Source of the DNA: Gaeumannomyces sp. JS-464
Lineage: Eukaryota; Ascomycota; Sordariomycetes; Magnaporthales; Magnaporthaceae
Assembly: GCA_002197995.1 (NCBI GenBank)
Contig: NGZR01000004.1
Coordinates: 1,674,001 to 1,738,000 of the forward strand
Reading direction: 5' to 3'
Length of the DNA: 64,000 nt
The position numbers and the translations under genes are program-made. The notes under the pieces are model-generated. The model saw only the letters and a program-made list of their open reading frames with translations, did no database searches and had not been told where the DNA came from. Shown here one piece after another: positions 12,887 to 23,060 of this stretch; the first letter of the stretch is position 1, and each line of letters starts with the position of its first letter.

Positions 12887-13170
12887 TGTTACACGGGGAT
12901 AATCCCGGGGACGGAAATCGGCCGGTTAGGCACCAAAAGTTGGCGCCTAAACCAAAAGTAAGGCGACCAATCAGGCCAAAGGCGGGGAACGGCGTTATAA
13001 GGGCACGGACCCCGCACGGACCAAAAGGCCCTTTTATTTATTCCCATCGTTCCCCGGGATTCCCTTAAAGCAGATTTTGGCTCCTTAAGCATCTTTTAAG
13101 GCCTTGAAAGATTATTAGCTTTCATAAAGTAATACACTTTCTTCCAAGCCGACATTGTCCCTTTGTTACA
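12887..13170 (+). repeat. 3' LTR of outer Gypsy
   Basis: About 284 bp from TGTTACACGG to CTTTGTTACA, preceded by a polypurine tract (about 12870-12883, AGGGGGAGGAGGA). The position directly after the chromodomain stop region and the TG...CA ends support an LTR. The other LTR is outside the window, so the exact right end and target duplication cannot be checked. Unlike the element interior, this LTR looks nearly free of RIP. Confidence 0.7.
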
Positions 13171-14255
13171 CCATGGGCGGGGATGAAGAGGGCGCGAACG
13201 AGAAAGATGAAGAAAAAAAAGACGAGAGGGTGATTTATACGAACCAAGTATGTCTCTCGCCATATACACTACTACCGAGTAATGGGTACCTATAGTGGTC
13301 AAAAAATCCTATGTTGCTCTGAAGTATTTCTGCCTTATCTACCTACCGGCCGTGTCACGCTTGGAAGCCACTACGTATACTGTTGGAAGGGCAGCTGAAT
13401 ATCGCACGAAGGCTTAGCACCCCGGTACGGAGGCGAGTCTGATCGCCAAGGCGGAGCCGCAGAGGTCCACAACCGAGATTGATGGCTTCAATATGTCAAA
13501 GCAATGTACAAATCATACGTGCTGTCATGGCCCTGCATGCACAGGCGCCGTGGGCCCAATAGCAACGAATCCCATTTCGTCAATTCCATCTGACAAATCT
13601 ATAACACGTCAGGGTGCCTCGGCATGTGGGGTTCAGCTGTGCGGAGTGATGTCGTTATTTGGCCCTGGATGGAGGGACGCAGTGCCGCCCACTACTGCAG
13701 GTCCGAGTCAAGAGCCTGTATGTCACAATGCTTAGCTGTTTTGGAAGATGGCTCGAATACTTCGTAGATGAGAGGAGGAAGGAGATTTGCCATATTCAAG
13801 TGCTACCGATAGGATCCGAACATAAAATTAGGGTAAAGCATCTCTGATACTGGGAGGCTGTCCGCATAACGGGATATGAACCTGCCCCCACCACCAAAAG
13901 AGGTGGGAAAATCCCATTGTGGAGAAGCGGTCTGTCGCGTATGCTATAGCAGGGGACCCTACTGTAGTGGATGTGAAGGATTCCTCGCATGAAGCCACGA
14001 AGGCTGCTGACGTAACTTGTTTGCAGGGTTGTTGGGTGGGTTATGGGGTCCCATGGACTGTCCCAAGTTCATCAGGATGAGGATGGCCATGGTCCCCTTC
14101 GGCATACTCCTTGTTCATGCTTGCCTCTGGGATCACGGGCGGGTGTCCTTGGAGCAATAGCTGCTCTACCGCTGCCATCCATCCGCAAGACTCGGTTCTT
14201 CAGTTGCTCAGATAACCAGTTCTGTGTGTGAACCGTCAATCACTCAACAACGGTC
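13171..14255. other. Intergenic, GC-normal, no gene recognised
   Basis: About 1.1 kb of balanced composition between the Gypsy LTR and the LysM gene. Only short open frames occur, none with a recognisable motif. It presumably contains the promoter of the LysM gene. Confidence 0.5.
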
Positions 14256-16052
14256 ATGAAGTCCTTCCAAGGAACATCTTGGTCGCGACGCCTTGTCCTC
14301 TGTGGCATTGCCGTCTGCCTGACCACCCCAGTCCAAGCATCAAACAACTGCGCGCCCGCGACATGGACACTTGGGCAGTTTCAGAAGCGGGCGCTCTCTA
14401 CTGTCACGTCTGCTTCGTCTTCTGCCTCCGTTTCTAGCTCCGCGGCCGCGGCGTCTACTGCCAACGCCACTGTGCCGGTCATCATCAGCCGCATTATCAC
14501 CGATGGAAACATCACTGCGGGCCAAGTCAATTGTCGGTACACGGACACTACGGAAGACCTGGACATCAACTACTACACGTGTACCGCGTTAACCACCAAA
14601 TACGGAATCAGTGCCGAGACGTTCTTCTTGTTGAATCCAGACCTGAAGACTGATTGCTCCAACATTCAACCTGACACGGACTATTGCGTGCAAGGCTGTA
14701 AGATACCAAGTGATACTGCCCGGGGCGTCTGTCTTTGAGCGTTGACAAGCTGACCTGTGACCTCCAAACGAATAGTCATTGAGCCTAAACGAGCCACAGG
14801 CGGACTCTGCGGTCCTCCAAACGGGGATGCCACTTGTCTAGGTACAGCATATCAGTGTTGCAACGCAAGCACCTTCACGTGCGGCAACTCTGCGTAAGTC
14901 CCATCTCCCAGATCATCCAAGCAAATTTCGTCTGAACATCGTTTATGCCAACGCGTGCTCTTCCCCAATCCCAGAGAAGACTGCGCGGACGGAACCTGCT
15001 ACGAAGGCGCATGCGCGGGCGACTCCGTCTTCACGACCGACGGCAAATGCGGCGCGCAGCACGGCTACAAGCAGTGCGCCGGCGTCTGGGGCGACTGCTG
15101 CAATGCGGACGGCGAGTGCGGCACGGGCGCGGAATACTGCGGCTACGGCGTGTGCCAGCTCGGAAACTGCACGATTCCGTCGTCGCCCTCGGGCCCGCCC
15201 TCGTGGCTGAATGGGAACACCACAGACGGCACCTGTGGTGGCGCCAAGGGCTACACTTGCAATGTGGTGTTTGGAAATTGCTGCAACAAGGATGGCGTGT
15301 GCGGCTCGCTGCCGTCGGATTGTGGAGCAGGATGGTGAGTTCTGGAGCATTTTCCCTTCATGTTCCCCTCAGCTTGCTTCCTCCGCGGACCGATCCAGTT
15401 ACAGGGCGCATGGAATGCTGAGCTGACTTGCCGTGCAGCCAGCCTCTGTATGGAAACTGTACTTCCTCAGCCACGACGACGACTTCATCCTCCTCCACCC
15501 CCAAGACAACCTCCACAACTACGACCCGATCCACAACTACAGCCGCAACCACCACTGCCCGAGCACTGCAGTCCCCGACGTATCCAGCCTGCCCGCGTGC
15601 GGCCAGACCTGCTTTAACAACATGCTCGCGCAGTACTCGGCCCTCGGCTGCGCCAGCCCCAGGACTCGTACTGCCTCTGCAACAAGGCCGACTTCAGCAA
15701 CGGCCTGCGCGATTGCTCCAACGGCGCCTGCGGGTCCAACGCCGCGGCGGCCAGCAGCGCCATCGCTTTTGGCAGCGCATACTGCGCCAACGCGTTTGCC
15801 ACGCACACGGCCAAGGCCACGGCCACGGGGCTGGCCGCCCTGCCGTCGTGCGGGCAGACGTGTTTCAACAACATGGTCGCGCAGTACTCGGCGCTGGGGT
15901 GCGCCAGCCCCGTGCCCTCGTGCCTCTGCAAGAATGCAAACTTTGGGTTCGGGCTGCGTGACTGCGCCAACGGGGCGTGCGGCACGGCGATGGCGTCGAC
16001 GGTCATTGCGTATGGGAGCTCGTACTGCGCGTCTGCCACGGCGGCTCCGTAG
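14256..16052 (+). CDS. Secreted LysM / chitin-binding / CFEM protein, with two frame breaks
   Basis: The start at 14256 gives a signal peptide (hydrophobic LVLCGIAVCLTT, cleavage near VQA-SN). Exon 1 (14256-14697) holds a Ser/Ala-rich spacer and a LysM domain (YYTCTALTTKYG, FFLLNP, YCV). Intron 1 is 14698-14775 (GTAAGA...AATAG). Exon 2 (14776-14893) begins FIEP and starts a chitin-binding type 1 module. Intron 2 is 14894-14974. Exon 3 (14975-15334) adds two more Cys-rich hevein-like modules. Intron 3 is 15335-15438. Exon 4 has a Thr/Ser linker, then two CFEM-like 8-Cys modules (each starting CGQTCFNNM), stop at 16050. The reading frame slips by one base between about 15550 and 15595 and again at 15658-15662 inside the first CFEM module. 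Such proteins bind chitin outside the cell and can mask it from hosts. Pseudogene or assembly indels are both possible. Confidence 0.8.
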
Positions 16053-16212
16053 TTAGGGTAGTAGGGTAGTTGGTCAGTGCATCGGTTATTATATAATACG
16101 CAAGGTATCTATTCCGTCATCTATTGAGGGCCAGTTGGTGAATGTATGTTTTGCGTCGGGCACAGTAATGGAACGAACTACTGGTAGATGACAGAGAAGA
16201 TGGACACGAAAA

Positions 16213-17082
16213 TCACCTGTTTCGACTCGCACGTATCCTTGCGAGAATCGCGGCAGTCGAGGCAGGGATAGGACGGGACGGGCCACCCCCGTGCGCTTGA
16301 ATCCAGCTCTGCTTCTCCTCCACCTTGTGCTCCGGCCCCTTGTCCACCATCCACGCCACTGACGCCGACCCAGGATAGGGCTGAGGCTTGGCAACCGTCT
16401 TGGCAAGCAAGATCTCAGCACGCAGGCCCATGAGCCAGGGATGCACAGCTGTCAATTCTCCATTCGTTAGCCAAGGCCCGCTTCGACTTGACTCTTGCCA
16501 AAGCTCCGACTCACCGCTGACGTAGTCGTGCACCGTGACGAAGTGACCGCCCGCAGCCGGCGTGACCACAAGCTTCTGCCCCCTCTTCCCGAGCGGTCGA
16601 TCCTGCCCGCAGCATCGGATGAGGAACTCCGTGTCCGAGTCCTCCTCCCAGCTGCCGTCCTCCTTGGCCTCCGTCGCGTACGGCCTATCCTCATCGCTCA
16701 GATCGCCATACGTGACATACTCCGGGTTGGCCGGCTCCCCCTCGTGCTGCCCGTGCCACGCCACCCAGTTGAACTCCCACTGCTCCAGGTCCCAGACGGA
16801 CGCCTCGACCGACGAGACCTTGGGCTCGGTCAGGGGAAGCTGCGCGATCTCGTGCCAGATGCCGCCGCCGAGTGTGTGCTGGAAGTACGGCTCGAGATCG
16901 TCCGCGCTGCGGGGCGTCTTCATGACGGAGAGGGCTGTGGGGAAGACGCCGTCGAGGGGCCAGAAGAGACGCTTGGCGGCGGGGGAGAAGACGACGGCGA
17001 CGGTCGGACCGTCGCGGAGCTCCTTAAAGGAGCGGTACGGGCCCTCGTCCGACGAGCCTGCTGGTTGGGGAGACGTTGCCAT
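16213..17082 (-). CDS. Hypothetical fungal protein, intact, one optional 66-bp intron
   Basis: I do not recognise this gene. The open frame runs to a stop at 16213. Met at 17082 (MATSPQPAG) is a likelier start than Met at 17136, because the 18 extra residues look like leader sequence. The product is Trp- and acidic-residue-rich, with no signal peptide or membrane segment. A canonical intron fits at 16449-16514 (minus strand GTGAGT donor, GCTAACG branch, TTGACAG acceptor). Its 66 bp is a multiple of three, so unspliced transcripts stay open and add 22 residues. Third-codon GC is high, like the neighbouring host genes. It is one of the few intact-looking genes in the island. Confidence 0.7.
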   Translation of the reverse strand: MATSPQPAGSSDEGPYRSFKELRDGPTVAVVFSPAAKRLFWPLDGVFPTALSVMKTPRSADDLEPYFQHTLGGGIWHEIAQLPLTEPKVSSVEASVWDLEQWEFNWVAWHGQHEGEPANPEYVTYGDLSDEDRPYATEAKEDGSWEEDSDTEFLIRCCGQDRPLGKRGQKLVVTPAAGGHFVTVHDYVSGESELWQESSRSGPWLTNGELTAVHPWLMGLRAEILLAKTVAKPQPYPGSASVAWMVDKGPEHKVEEKQSWIQAHGGGPSRPIPASTAAILARIRASRNR

Positions 17083-17472
17083 TCCGGTTGTGTCAACGTA
17101 ATGTTTGGGGTTGTAAAGGCTGGGTTGGATAAGCACGTCTTTTTATGTGCTTATGGTGCGCGGGCGGGCACTTTAATTGTATTCCAGGTAAACTCCATGC
17201 TACGACCGTATCAGACCTGATTAATTTGTAGAGGAGCAGGGAATCCAGGTCGATTTGATGGTATAGGTAGATATGGAGGGCGGCCGGGTGGATGGATTGC
17301 TGTTCTCAATTGCGTGCACGCAGGGCACCAGATTATCGACTCCATCCCCTGGAAATAAGCCCCACACCTCTGGTGCGGGGTGTCTTTAGGCGGGTGTTAT
17401 AAGCGCTGGAGCGCCCGCGAGCCCCCGAAATTACCTGGCAATCGCGCCCCACTCTGCTCGTTTACCCCCTTT
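17083..17472. other. Intergenic
   Basis: No gene is recognised. A short perfect-ish palindrome (CCCCACACC...GGTGCGGGG, about 17359-17379) is present but has no clear context. Confidence 0.4.
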
Positions 17473-17616
17473 GCTCATGGCGTTCTCCGGTGTCACGGAG
17501 CCGAGCTCGTTGGCGTTCCGGATGATGCTCTGCTCCTGGTTGTCGTTGCGGACCGTCAGGGACGTGCCGATGTACTTTCGGCCCGCCGCGACCATTGCCG
17601 CGTTCAGACCTTGGAC
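17473..17616 (-). pseudogene. GH10 endo-xylanase N-terminal stub
   Basis: The minus strand reads GLNAAMVAAGRKYIGT and, further on, ELGSVTPENAM. This matches the beginning of a GH10 catalytic domain (conserved phe/leu-GS-TPEN-M motif before the usual KWD). Similarity stops right after PENAM, and upstream the frame meets stops, so only about 46 codons remain and neither catalytic Glu is present. It is a remnant of a secreted plant-cell-wall-degrading enzyme gene, probably truncated by rearrangement next to the repeats at 17869-18390. Confidence 0.55.
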
Positions 17617-17868
17617 TTACCGAAGCTTGCTGGTGTTTTTGGCGGCCGGCAGAGCTCGGCTGGAGAGTTCATCCCAGGCGACAAACTACCTAGCTCTCTC
17701 GAGATGGTGGACCTAAGGGCCACGAATAGATGAGGAGGCTTTGGACATCGAGATGCAGACGTGGCTCCATAGTAAGAAATAAAAACATTACGGCCATCCT
17801 TTGGACCACGGCTCTTGTGATTGCGTTTTGATGGATTGGTGATGAGATTCATGTCTGCCAGTCCCAGG

Positions 17869-18175
17869 CGAGTGAGTGAGAGTGAGTGAGTTTATTTAAC
17901 GTCGGTATAGTCGGGATCTACCAGTCCCTGCCTCCCAAAGGGCATACGACGTGCTAGCGCTACCTAAGCTTATTTACACCAGGCTATAGTGCTGCTATCG
18001 AGGCGGCCAACAAATTAAACCCGAAGGCACACGGAGGTCGGGCCGCGTTCCGGCGCTCCTTGTTGGTAAGCGGGCGATCGGCAGTAGGGCGTGTAGACGC
18101 CGGGGCGCTGTAAGCGCTGCGGGTGGTAGTAATGCTGTCGGCCGGCGGGTGTGCCGGAAAAGGGGGGCGGGGGGC
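17869..18175 (-). mobile_element. LINE 3' tail fragment with GAGT microsatellite
   Basis: About 285 bp (17891-18175) matches the 3' untranslated tail of the LINE at 39182-45541 and of the truncated copy ending near 27455 (shared GGGATCTACCAGTCCCTGCC and ACGTGCTAGCGCTACCTAAG). It is in minus orientation, so the LINE 3' end is at 17891 and abuts a (GAGT)n tract at 17869-17890. Upstream LINE coding sequence is absent and is replaced by an unrelated repeat. Confidence 0.75.
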
Positions 18176-18390
18176 CCGCGGGATCGATGTTGGAGGGTAT
18201 ATAAGGGAGGCGACTGTTGGCGCCCCCTCCCTGCAATACAAGCCTGTACCACCCACTAAGCTTGGGGCCCTGCCAGCACTACTTGTAGTGCTTGACAAAG
18301 CCCGTACCAACTAAACGTAACCCTGTTAGTTACCGTGATTAGCGCAGGCACGCCCCAATTAAGACCCCGTATTTTTACAGCACTGTTAAG
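18176..18390 (+). repeat. Dispersed repeat X, copy 1
   Basis: About 200 bp also present, inverted, at 46190-46410. Shared landmarks are GGGATCGATGTT, a TATATA box, CCACCCACTAAGCTTGG and a hairpin-like AGCACTACTTGTAGTGCT in this copy. The family is unknown. It directly joins the LINE tail at 18175. Confidence 0.6.
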
Positions 18391-20719
18391 GATCACTTTT
18401 TAAGTTAACCCACGCGGCCTAAAGCGTAAAGCAACCCTATTAATAGTGCGCTCGTTGTCGAAGGGTTTTTAGCTGGGAGGGCGCCTTTTGCGCACGCCTA
18501 CGGGATTTTTAACCCTTAGTACGGGGTCGTCGACGTTAAGGCGTTTCGGGTGGTGCTAAAAGGTATTTACCGCGCTTAACGTAAGCCTTAAAGCTTTAGG
18601 ATTAGCCTGTAAAACGTTGTGCAAGGCGAGAAGGTTATAAGGATAAAGCAAGCCGTATTAAGCCCTCGTTACGCCGGTGTAAAGCGGGAGGGGTAGGCCG
18701 GAGGGGTGTTTAGGCGAGGGGAACGTTGCAAGTGCACGGCGGTGGTTTGATTTTAACAGATTTAGGCATTAAAAAAAAGCGCTTAAAAGGACCTCGCCAG
18801 CCCAGGTTTTGCTGATATATTCCTACTAGATTTTTGTTATCGAGGCCGTGCGTTTAACGTTATAAGCCCGGATCCAGTTATTAATTTGCCTCCAGGACGC
18901 CCGTTTAACCTGCTGCAAGCCTGCTTAAACGGATAAGCCAAAAGCTTTTAAATCGCCGTAGTTACTTTTAACGGGACCGCTTGTAAAAAGGCCGTTAATA
19001 AGGTAGAATTTGGTATAGCAAACCGCCTATTCGCGTTTTAAAAGCTAAAAGGACCGCTGCAAATAACGCACGAGGTCCTTTTATTTAGCAAACTCGTAAA
19101 TTAACTATTCGAAAGCCTGCTGGCTTATATGCCAGTCCTTGGCATAAGTAACGCACTTTTATAAGGCGAAAAAAACCGCTGCAAATATGCAGGAGGTTTG
19201 GAGGGGCTTTTTGGTATTGTTCCAAATGGTTAAAGGTTTTAATACGCTGGTAGCTGTTGTTAAAGCTTTGCAAATCCTTTGCATTTGCAAAATCCGGCGT
19301 TTCCTTCCAGGCAGGCGGGTTAACCCCGGCATTTAACTCCGGATCGTTACCTTTGGGGGTGCTTTTTGCCGACCTTTTAAAGGCCGCCTGGCCGCGTTTT
19401 TGCTTTATTTCTTTTTAATTTAAGCTACCACGTCGCTGTTAACGTGGAAAATGCAAAGCTGGAGTTTGCAAAAAGGAAATACGCGTTAGGCGGCGGCGCG
19501 AAGTTAGTTATCCCGTCGGTGATAATAACTTTTAAAAGGGGGGGGGGGGGGGGGGGGGGGGACGGGGATGCCTCGATTAACCCAGCAAGGTTTTAAAGCT
19601 GTAAACCACTAAAAAAAAATCCTCTTTTTTTCCGACTTTAACAAGCTTAAAAAACCAGTATAGTAATTCTTTCGTTAGTAACTAAAACAGCCGTAATAAA
19701 GTGCATATTATGCTGGTTAGTTTTGTAAGTGATATTAATTTGCAAGCATTTAGGGTTTTTATTAATAAAGTAAAGCGCTTTTTTATAAGCCACGCGGCGG
19801 CCGAAAAGAAAAAATCGCTCATCCTTATGCGAGGAAATCGGGGGGGGGGGTTAAAAGCGGTAAACTTTACACGAGGCTCGTGTAAAGCAAAGAAAAAAGC
19901 CGCCGTAAAAGGGTACCCGTTAACCTCCTTTTTCCAGTATAAGTAGCGCTAACGGAAAGCGTTAAGGCCGGCCAAAGCTGCTGGGGGTATTGCGCACGCA
20001 TTAAATCGGAAATCGCCTGGGTCCGGATCGTAAGGTCGTTAAATAAGGACTTAAAAAGGTCGCCCTTTTTTGCGGAGATATTTTAGGCGCGGAAGGGTTT
20101 ATCGGGGTTGTTAGTAACCGGCCGTGGCCAGTATGCGCGGAATTTAGCATCCGAAGGCTTTAGCGACTTCCGTTGGCGACGCGGCGTTACAGGACGATCT
20201 CGTAAGTGCAGTCGGTTAACTGGGAGGTTGTTGTTTAGCGACGGAGGCCCCAGCAAGGCCGGCGCCCGCGTTTCCGTAATGCGCAGGCGAGGGTGACTTT
20301 ATTGGTGCCCTAGGCGTTAAAATCGGTGCGTTTAGCAGATAACTTAAAGCTTTGCAAGCAAGCGAAGTTATTTACGTCCTTACGAAGGTCCTAAAGGGTA
20401 AGGTAAAAGGAGGAAAGGATATCCCGAAGCTTCGCGACCCAGGGAAGGCCGTCCCAAGGGAGGGGTGCCTTAGGCTCGCTATCGCCGTCGCCCTCGTCGG
20501 AGGAGGCGTCGCCGACGTTATTATCGGGGGTGCGAATAGCTTTATTTATAACGCGGCGTTGTTATTGTTGTTAAGGGTAAAAAATAGTGCAAATTGTGCT
20601 AAAAATGATGCGTGGCTCCAATTGCAAGCCAAATTAGGCGGGGGCCGAAACCGGCGTGCACAAGCCGTGCACGTGCCAACTGTGTGTTATAAGAGATTTA
20701 GGGGTGTTTTCCGAAATAG
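18391..20719. other. Degraded repetitive DNA, family not recognised
   Basis: Moderately RIP-like sequence (frequent TTAA/TTAACG) with many stops on both strands. Minus-strand fragments such as LQSFNNSYQRIKTFNHLEQY (about 19150-19273) and DDPVLRVKNPVGVRKRR (about 18480-18540) look formerly coding, but I cannot assign them. A run of 24 G lies at 19538-19561 and a run of 10 G near 19842. Confidence 0.4.
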
Positions 20720-21230
20720 CCTTTTATATAATCAAGTCGGGGTGGCGGGCATCGGGCTTTTCGCCCCGGAATATTTAAAAACCCTTATCGAGCCGACTTT
20801 ACTTGAAAACTCCAACCAAGACAGCTAACGAGCCGGAATTTAACAACTTACAAAGGATAATAGGGCTAAACAACGTTTAAAAGTCCTTGTCCTGCTGTCC
20901 CAGGTGCTTTGGGAAACTCCTAAGCAAACCAGAGAGTTGGCCTCCAAAATTAGCACCTTTAAAGCCCGGATTCCGGCAAGCCCCACGGCCCGACTTTTCC
21001 TCCAGAAAGTCCAAAAAGGCTACGAAATGCGTGATTTCGAATTGGCTACGGCCTATTAAAAAATTAGGCGGTTAGAGGCCGAATTGGAGGCACAGCGGCC
21101 TCGCAAAAAAAGGCGGGTAGCACTGGATCTCAACGAAACCTTCGTAAATATCCGGCGCGTTGCAAAAGCAAAGGGGCAAGTTAAGGAGGCAAATGATACA
21201 GCGTTTGAAAGAGCGGAAGATTTTAATTAG
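20720..21230 (+). pseudogene. Fot1/pogo-type transposase C-terminal remnant
   Basis: One frame reads FLQKVQKGYEMRDFELATAY, then RRLEAELEAQRPRKKRRVAL, then LNETFVNI, with two or more in-frame stops. This order (short hydrophobic and Gln/Lys-rich helix, coiled coil, basic PRKKRR, FVNI) is the typical C-terminal tail of fungal pogo/Fot1 DDE transposases. The preceding stretch at about 20740-20820 resembles the segment just before that tail. The HTH and DDE catalytic regions are not recognisable upstream, so this is a degraded, partial copy. Confidence 0.6.
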
Positions 21231-21940
21231 GAATTAGTATACTCTTGTATTGAGGTTAGTTAAATTGAGGTAGAAATTTGCAGTTAAATGCGCTAAATTT
21301 GATCGGGATTCGATTCGTTTTAGGTGGCCGACAGGGGGGGGGGGGGGGGATGGCCGACAAGGGGTGACCTATCTTAAGATTTGGCTGGAAAGGAGCTTCG
21401 GTGAACATTTCAGTTGGTATGTGGACGACGAAATCGGCATTAAAATGCCGGAGGGATTTAGCACAGTCCGTGCCGATTAGGAAGATCGGGACAAGCTTTA
21501 ACAGGAGATTCAAGGAGTAAAAAAAGCCTTGGGAATTACGGAATTATATCTTGGAGGTTAAGAGAATGTAATAATGGAAAATGTTTTGTATTAGGAATAT
21601 TTATTGTATTTTGAATAAAAGGTTAACTACTGCTTTCAAGTGAAGGTACATATTTTTTTTTCTGCTCTCTTTGCTTTAATTAAAGGTCGTAGGGCTTCCC
21701 TGTAATTTATGCCATCTTTATTCGCAATTCGAATAAACCAGAACATTCCAGCAGCCTTTTAAATGCCTTTTATGACTGATGCAGATACGCTTGCTAAGTA
21801 GGTAATCCGCCTATTTCAGACAGCCCCTCGGGCGTTCGGGCTATCGCCTCTATCGATCCACATTTGCAATATCTGGCTGCCCAACTCACGTGTTGTATTC
21901 GCCTGACCACCGCTTAATTATAATTTAACGAGGAAGAATG
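21231..21940. other. Intergenic with poly-G tract
   Basis: No gene seen. A 16-G run at 21334-21349 lies between two GGCCGACA direct repeats (about 21325 and 21352), possibly remnants of the terminal region of the pogo-type element. AT-rich spacer follows. Confidence 0.4.
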
Positions 21941-21949
21941 TTTCATATT

Positions 21950-23060
21950 GCCCTTCCAATCCGAGTGGCGACTACCAGGGGCACGGGTTCGTCCAATGGC
22001 TCCTCGTCGCGCCAACACAGGGCTCGTCCCAGACCTCCCAGATCGTGCCGACAACGTGCCGGAAGCCGGCCAGCTGTAGCGCGCTCACCAGATGTATGCT
22101 CTCGTCAGCGCAGACGCCTCCTAGTCCTCGAGGAATAGCGGCTGCGCGAGGGGTCGCGCGCGTCGGACCGCCCGTGCCCGGCGAAATGGAAGATATGGTA
22201 GATGGTTAGGTCCCGAAACTCGTCGTCCTTGCGGCTCGGCGGTCTGACGGGCTCGAGGCGGAGAAGCGCACAGCGACGTCAGCATGTTCACCTCGTCCTT
22301 GGCGGAGGGCAGCGAGCCGTCTAGCGGCAGGCCGGGTGTTTTGTCCATGGCGACGAGGAGTGCCCGGCCAAGCGGCGGGATGCGGCTTGAGCGAGCATGT
22401 AGGCGTCGGCCGTGGATCAGCATATTGACGGACGATGCGTACGACGACATGACGCGGTCCAGGACGGTATCACCGTCCGCCAGTCCTAGCGGATCGGTGC
22501 GACTGCGGCAGGGTGCGTAGGGTGGGAGCTGACTCAGCACTCCGGTAGGGACCTACCATACTCGTCGCCAGTCAGTCTTGCCATCGGGAGGTCTCATGAA
22601 GCCCAAAGCGTCTGGGCTCGGGCGCGCAGCCGCATCCCAGAGCCACTCGAGCAGCATTGCGATACCGGGCGAGGAAGACCTTTCCCGCGCCTCGCGAAGC
22701 CGGCGCGCTTGGGACTCGGCTCCGCGGGTATCAGGTCCGGCAGCTTCTGCACCGTGATATCGTGTCGCTGCACCAGGAAGGCGTCGCACCGGAAGTGGCT
22801 CAGGTTCACCACGACGATGGGATCCAGTTCGCCTGCGGCTCGCATCTCGGCCGGGGACAGGTGGATGAAGTTCTCGAAGCCGGGCTGGGCGTGGAACTGG
22901 TCGAGGAGCCGGTCGAATTCCTTGTCAACCCTCCAGGCGTCTCGTGACTTACGACTCCCACGACGCGGCCGCCATTATGACCGCCGCCGGCGCATCCAGC
23001 TCCTCCCGCAGACCATCAAACTTTTCGCACAGGTGTAGAAACTACTCCCCGAGCTCCAAG
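21950..23060 (-). pseudogene. CHAT-domain protein pseudogene
   Basis: The minus strand, in several frames, shows in order: FDGLREELDAP (about 23010-22980); FDRLLDQFHAQPGFENFIHL then VVVNLSHFRCDAFLVQRHDI (about 22930-22750); LEWLWD and ALGF; DRVMSSYASSV (about 22470); ALLVAMDKTPGLP (about 22350); KDEVNMLTSLC; and SIHLVSALQLAGFRHVVGTI (about 22100-22040). This is the usual order of fungal TPR-CHAT proteins (caspase-like CHAT fold). At least three frame changes, and disruption of the segment with the HGR-type catalytic His region, show it is broken. Upstream TPR repeats are not recognisable. Confidence 0.7.

Larger units (their letters stand above)
1..13170 (+). mobile_element. Outer Ty3/Gypsy chromovirus (5' end outside window), interrupted at 1840-10074
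   Basis: A RIP-degraded Gypsy element reads left to right: Gag zinc knuckle (805-846), aspartic protease remnant (about 1158-1200), then after the insertion reverse transcriptase, RNase H, integrase and a C-terminal chromodomain (10090-12840), and a 3' LTR (12887-13170). Its two halves join across a younger Gypsy flanked by TTTCC/TTTCC. The protease-to-RT interval holds the insertion. The 5' LTR lies left of the window. Stops are frequent and mostly TAA/TAG where Gln or Trp is expected, so no protein can be made. The order protease-RT-RH-integrase-chromodomain identifies a chromovirus. Confidence 0.85.

Noticed and set aside
13493..13847. Small ORFs upstream of the LysM gene, including a Cys-rich one (13493-13735)
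   Set aside because: No signal peptide and Cys pattern does not match a known family; composition fits non-coding DNA.
14943..16039. Long minus-strand and alternative-frame ORFs over the LysM/CFEM gene
   Set aside because: They are shadows of a GC-rich, Cys-rich coding strand whose introns and domain motifs read coherently on +.
17604..17852. 82-codon minus ORF adjoining the GH10 stub as a complete gene
   Set aside because: It ends in a different frame from the xylanase segment and lacks signal peptide or motifs; probably eroded upstream sequence.
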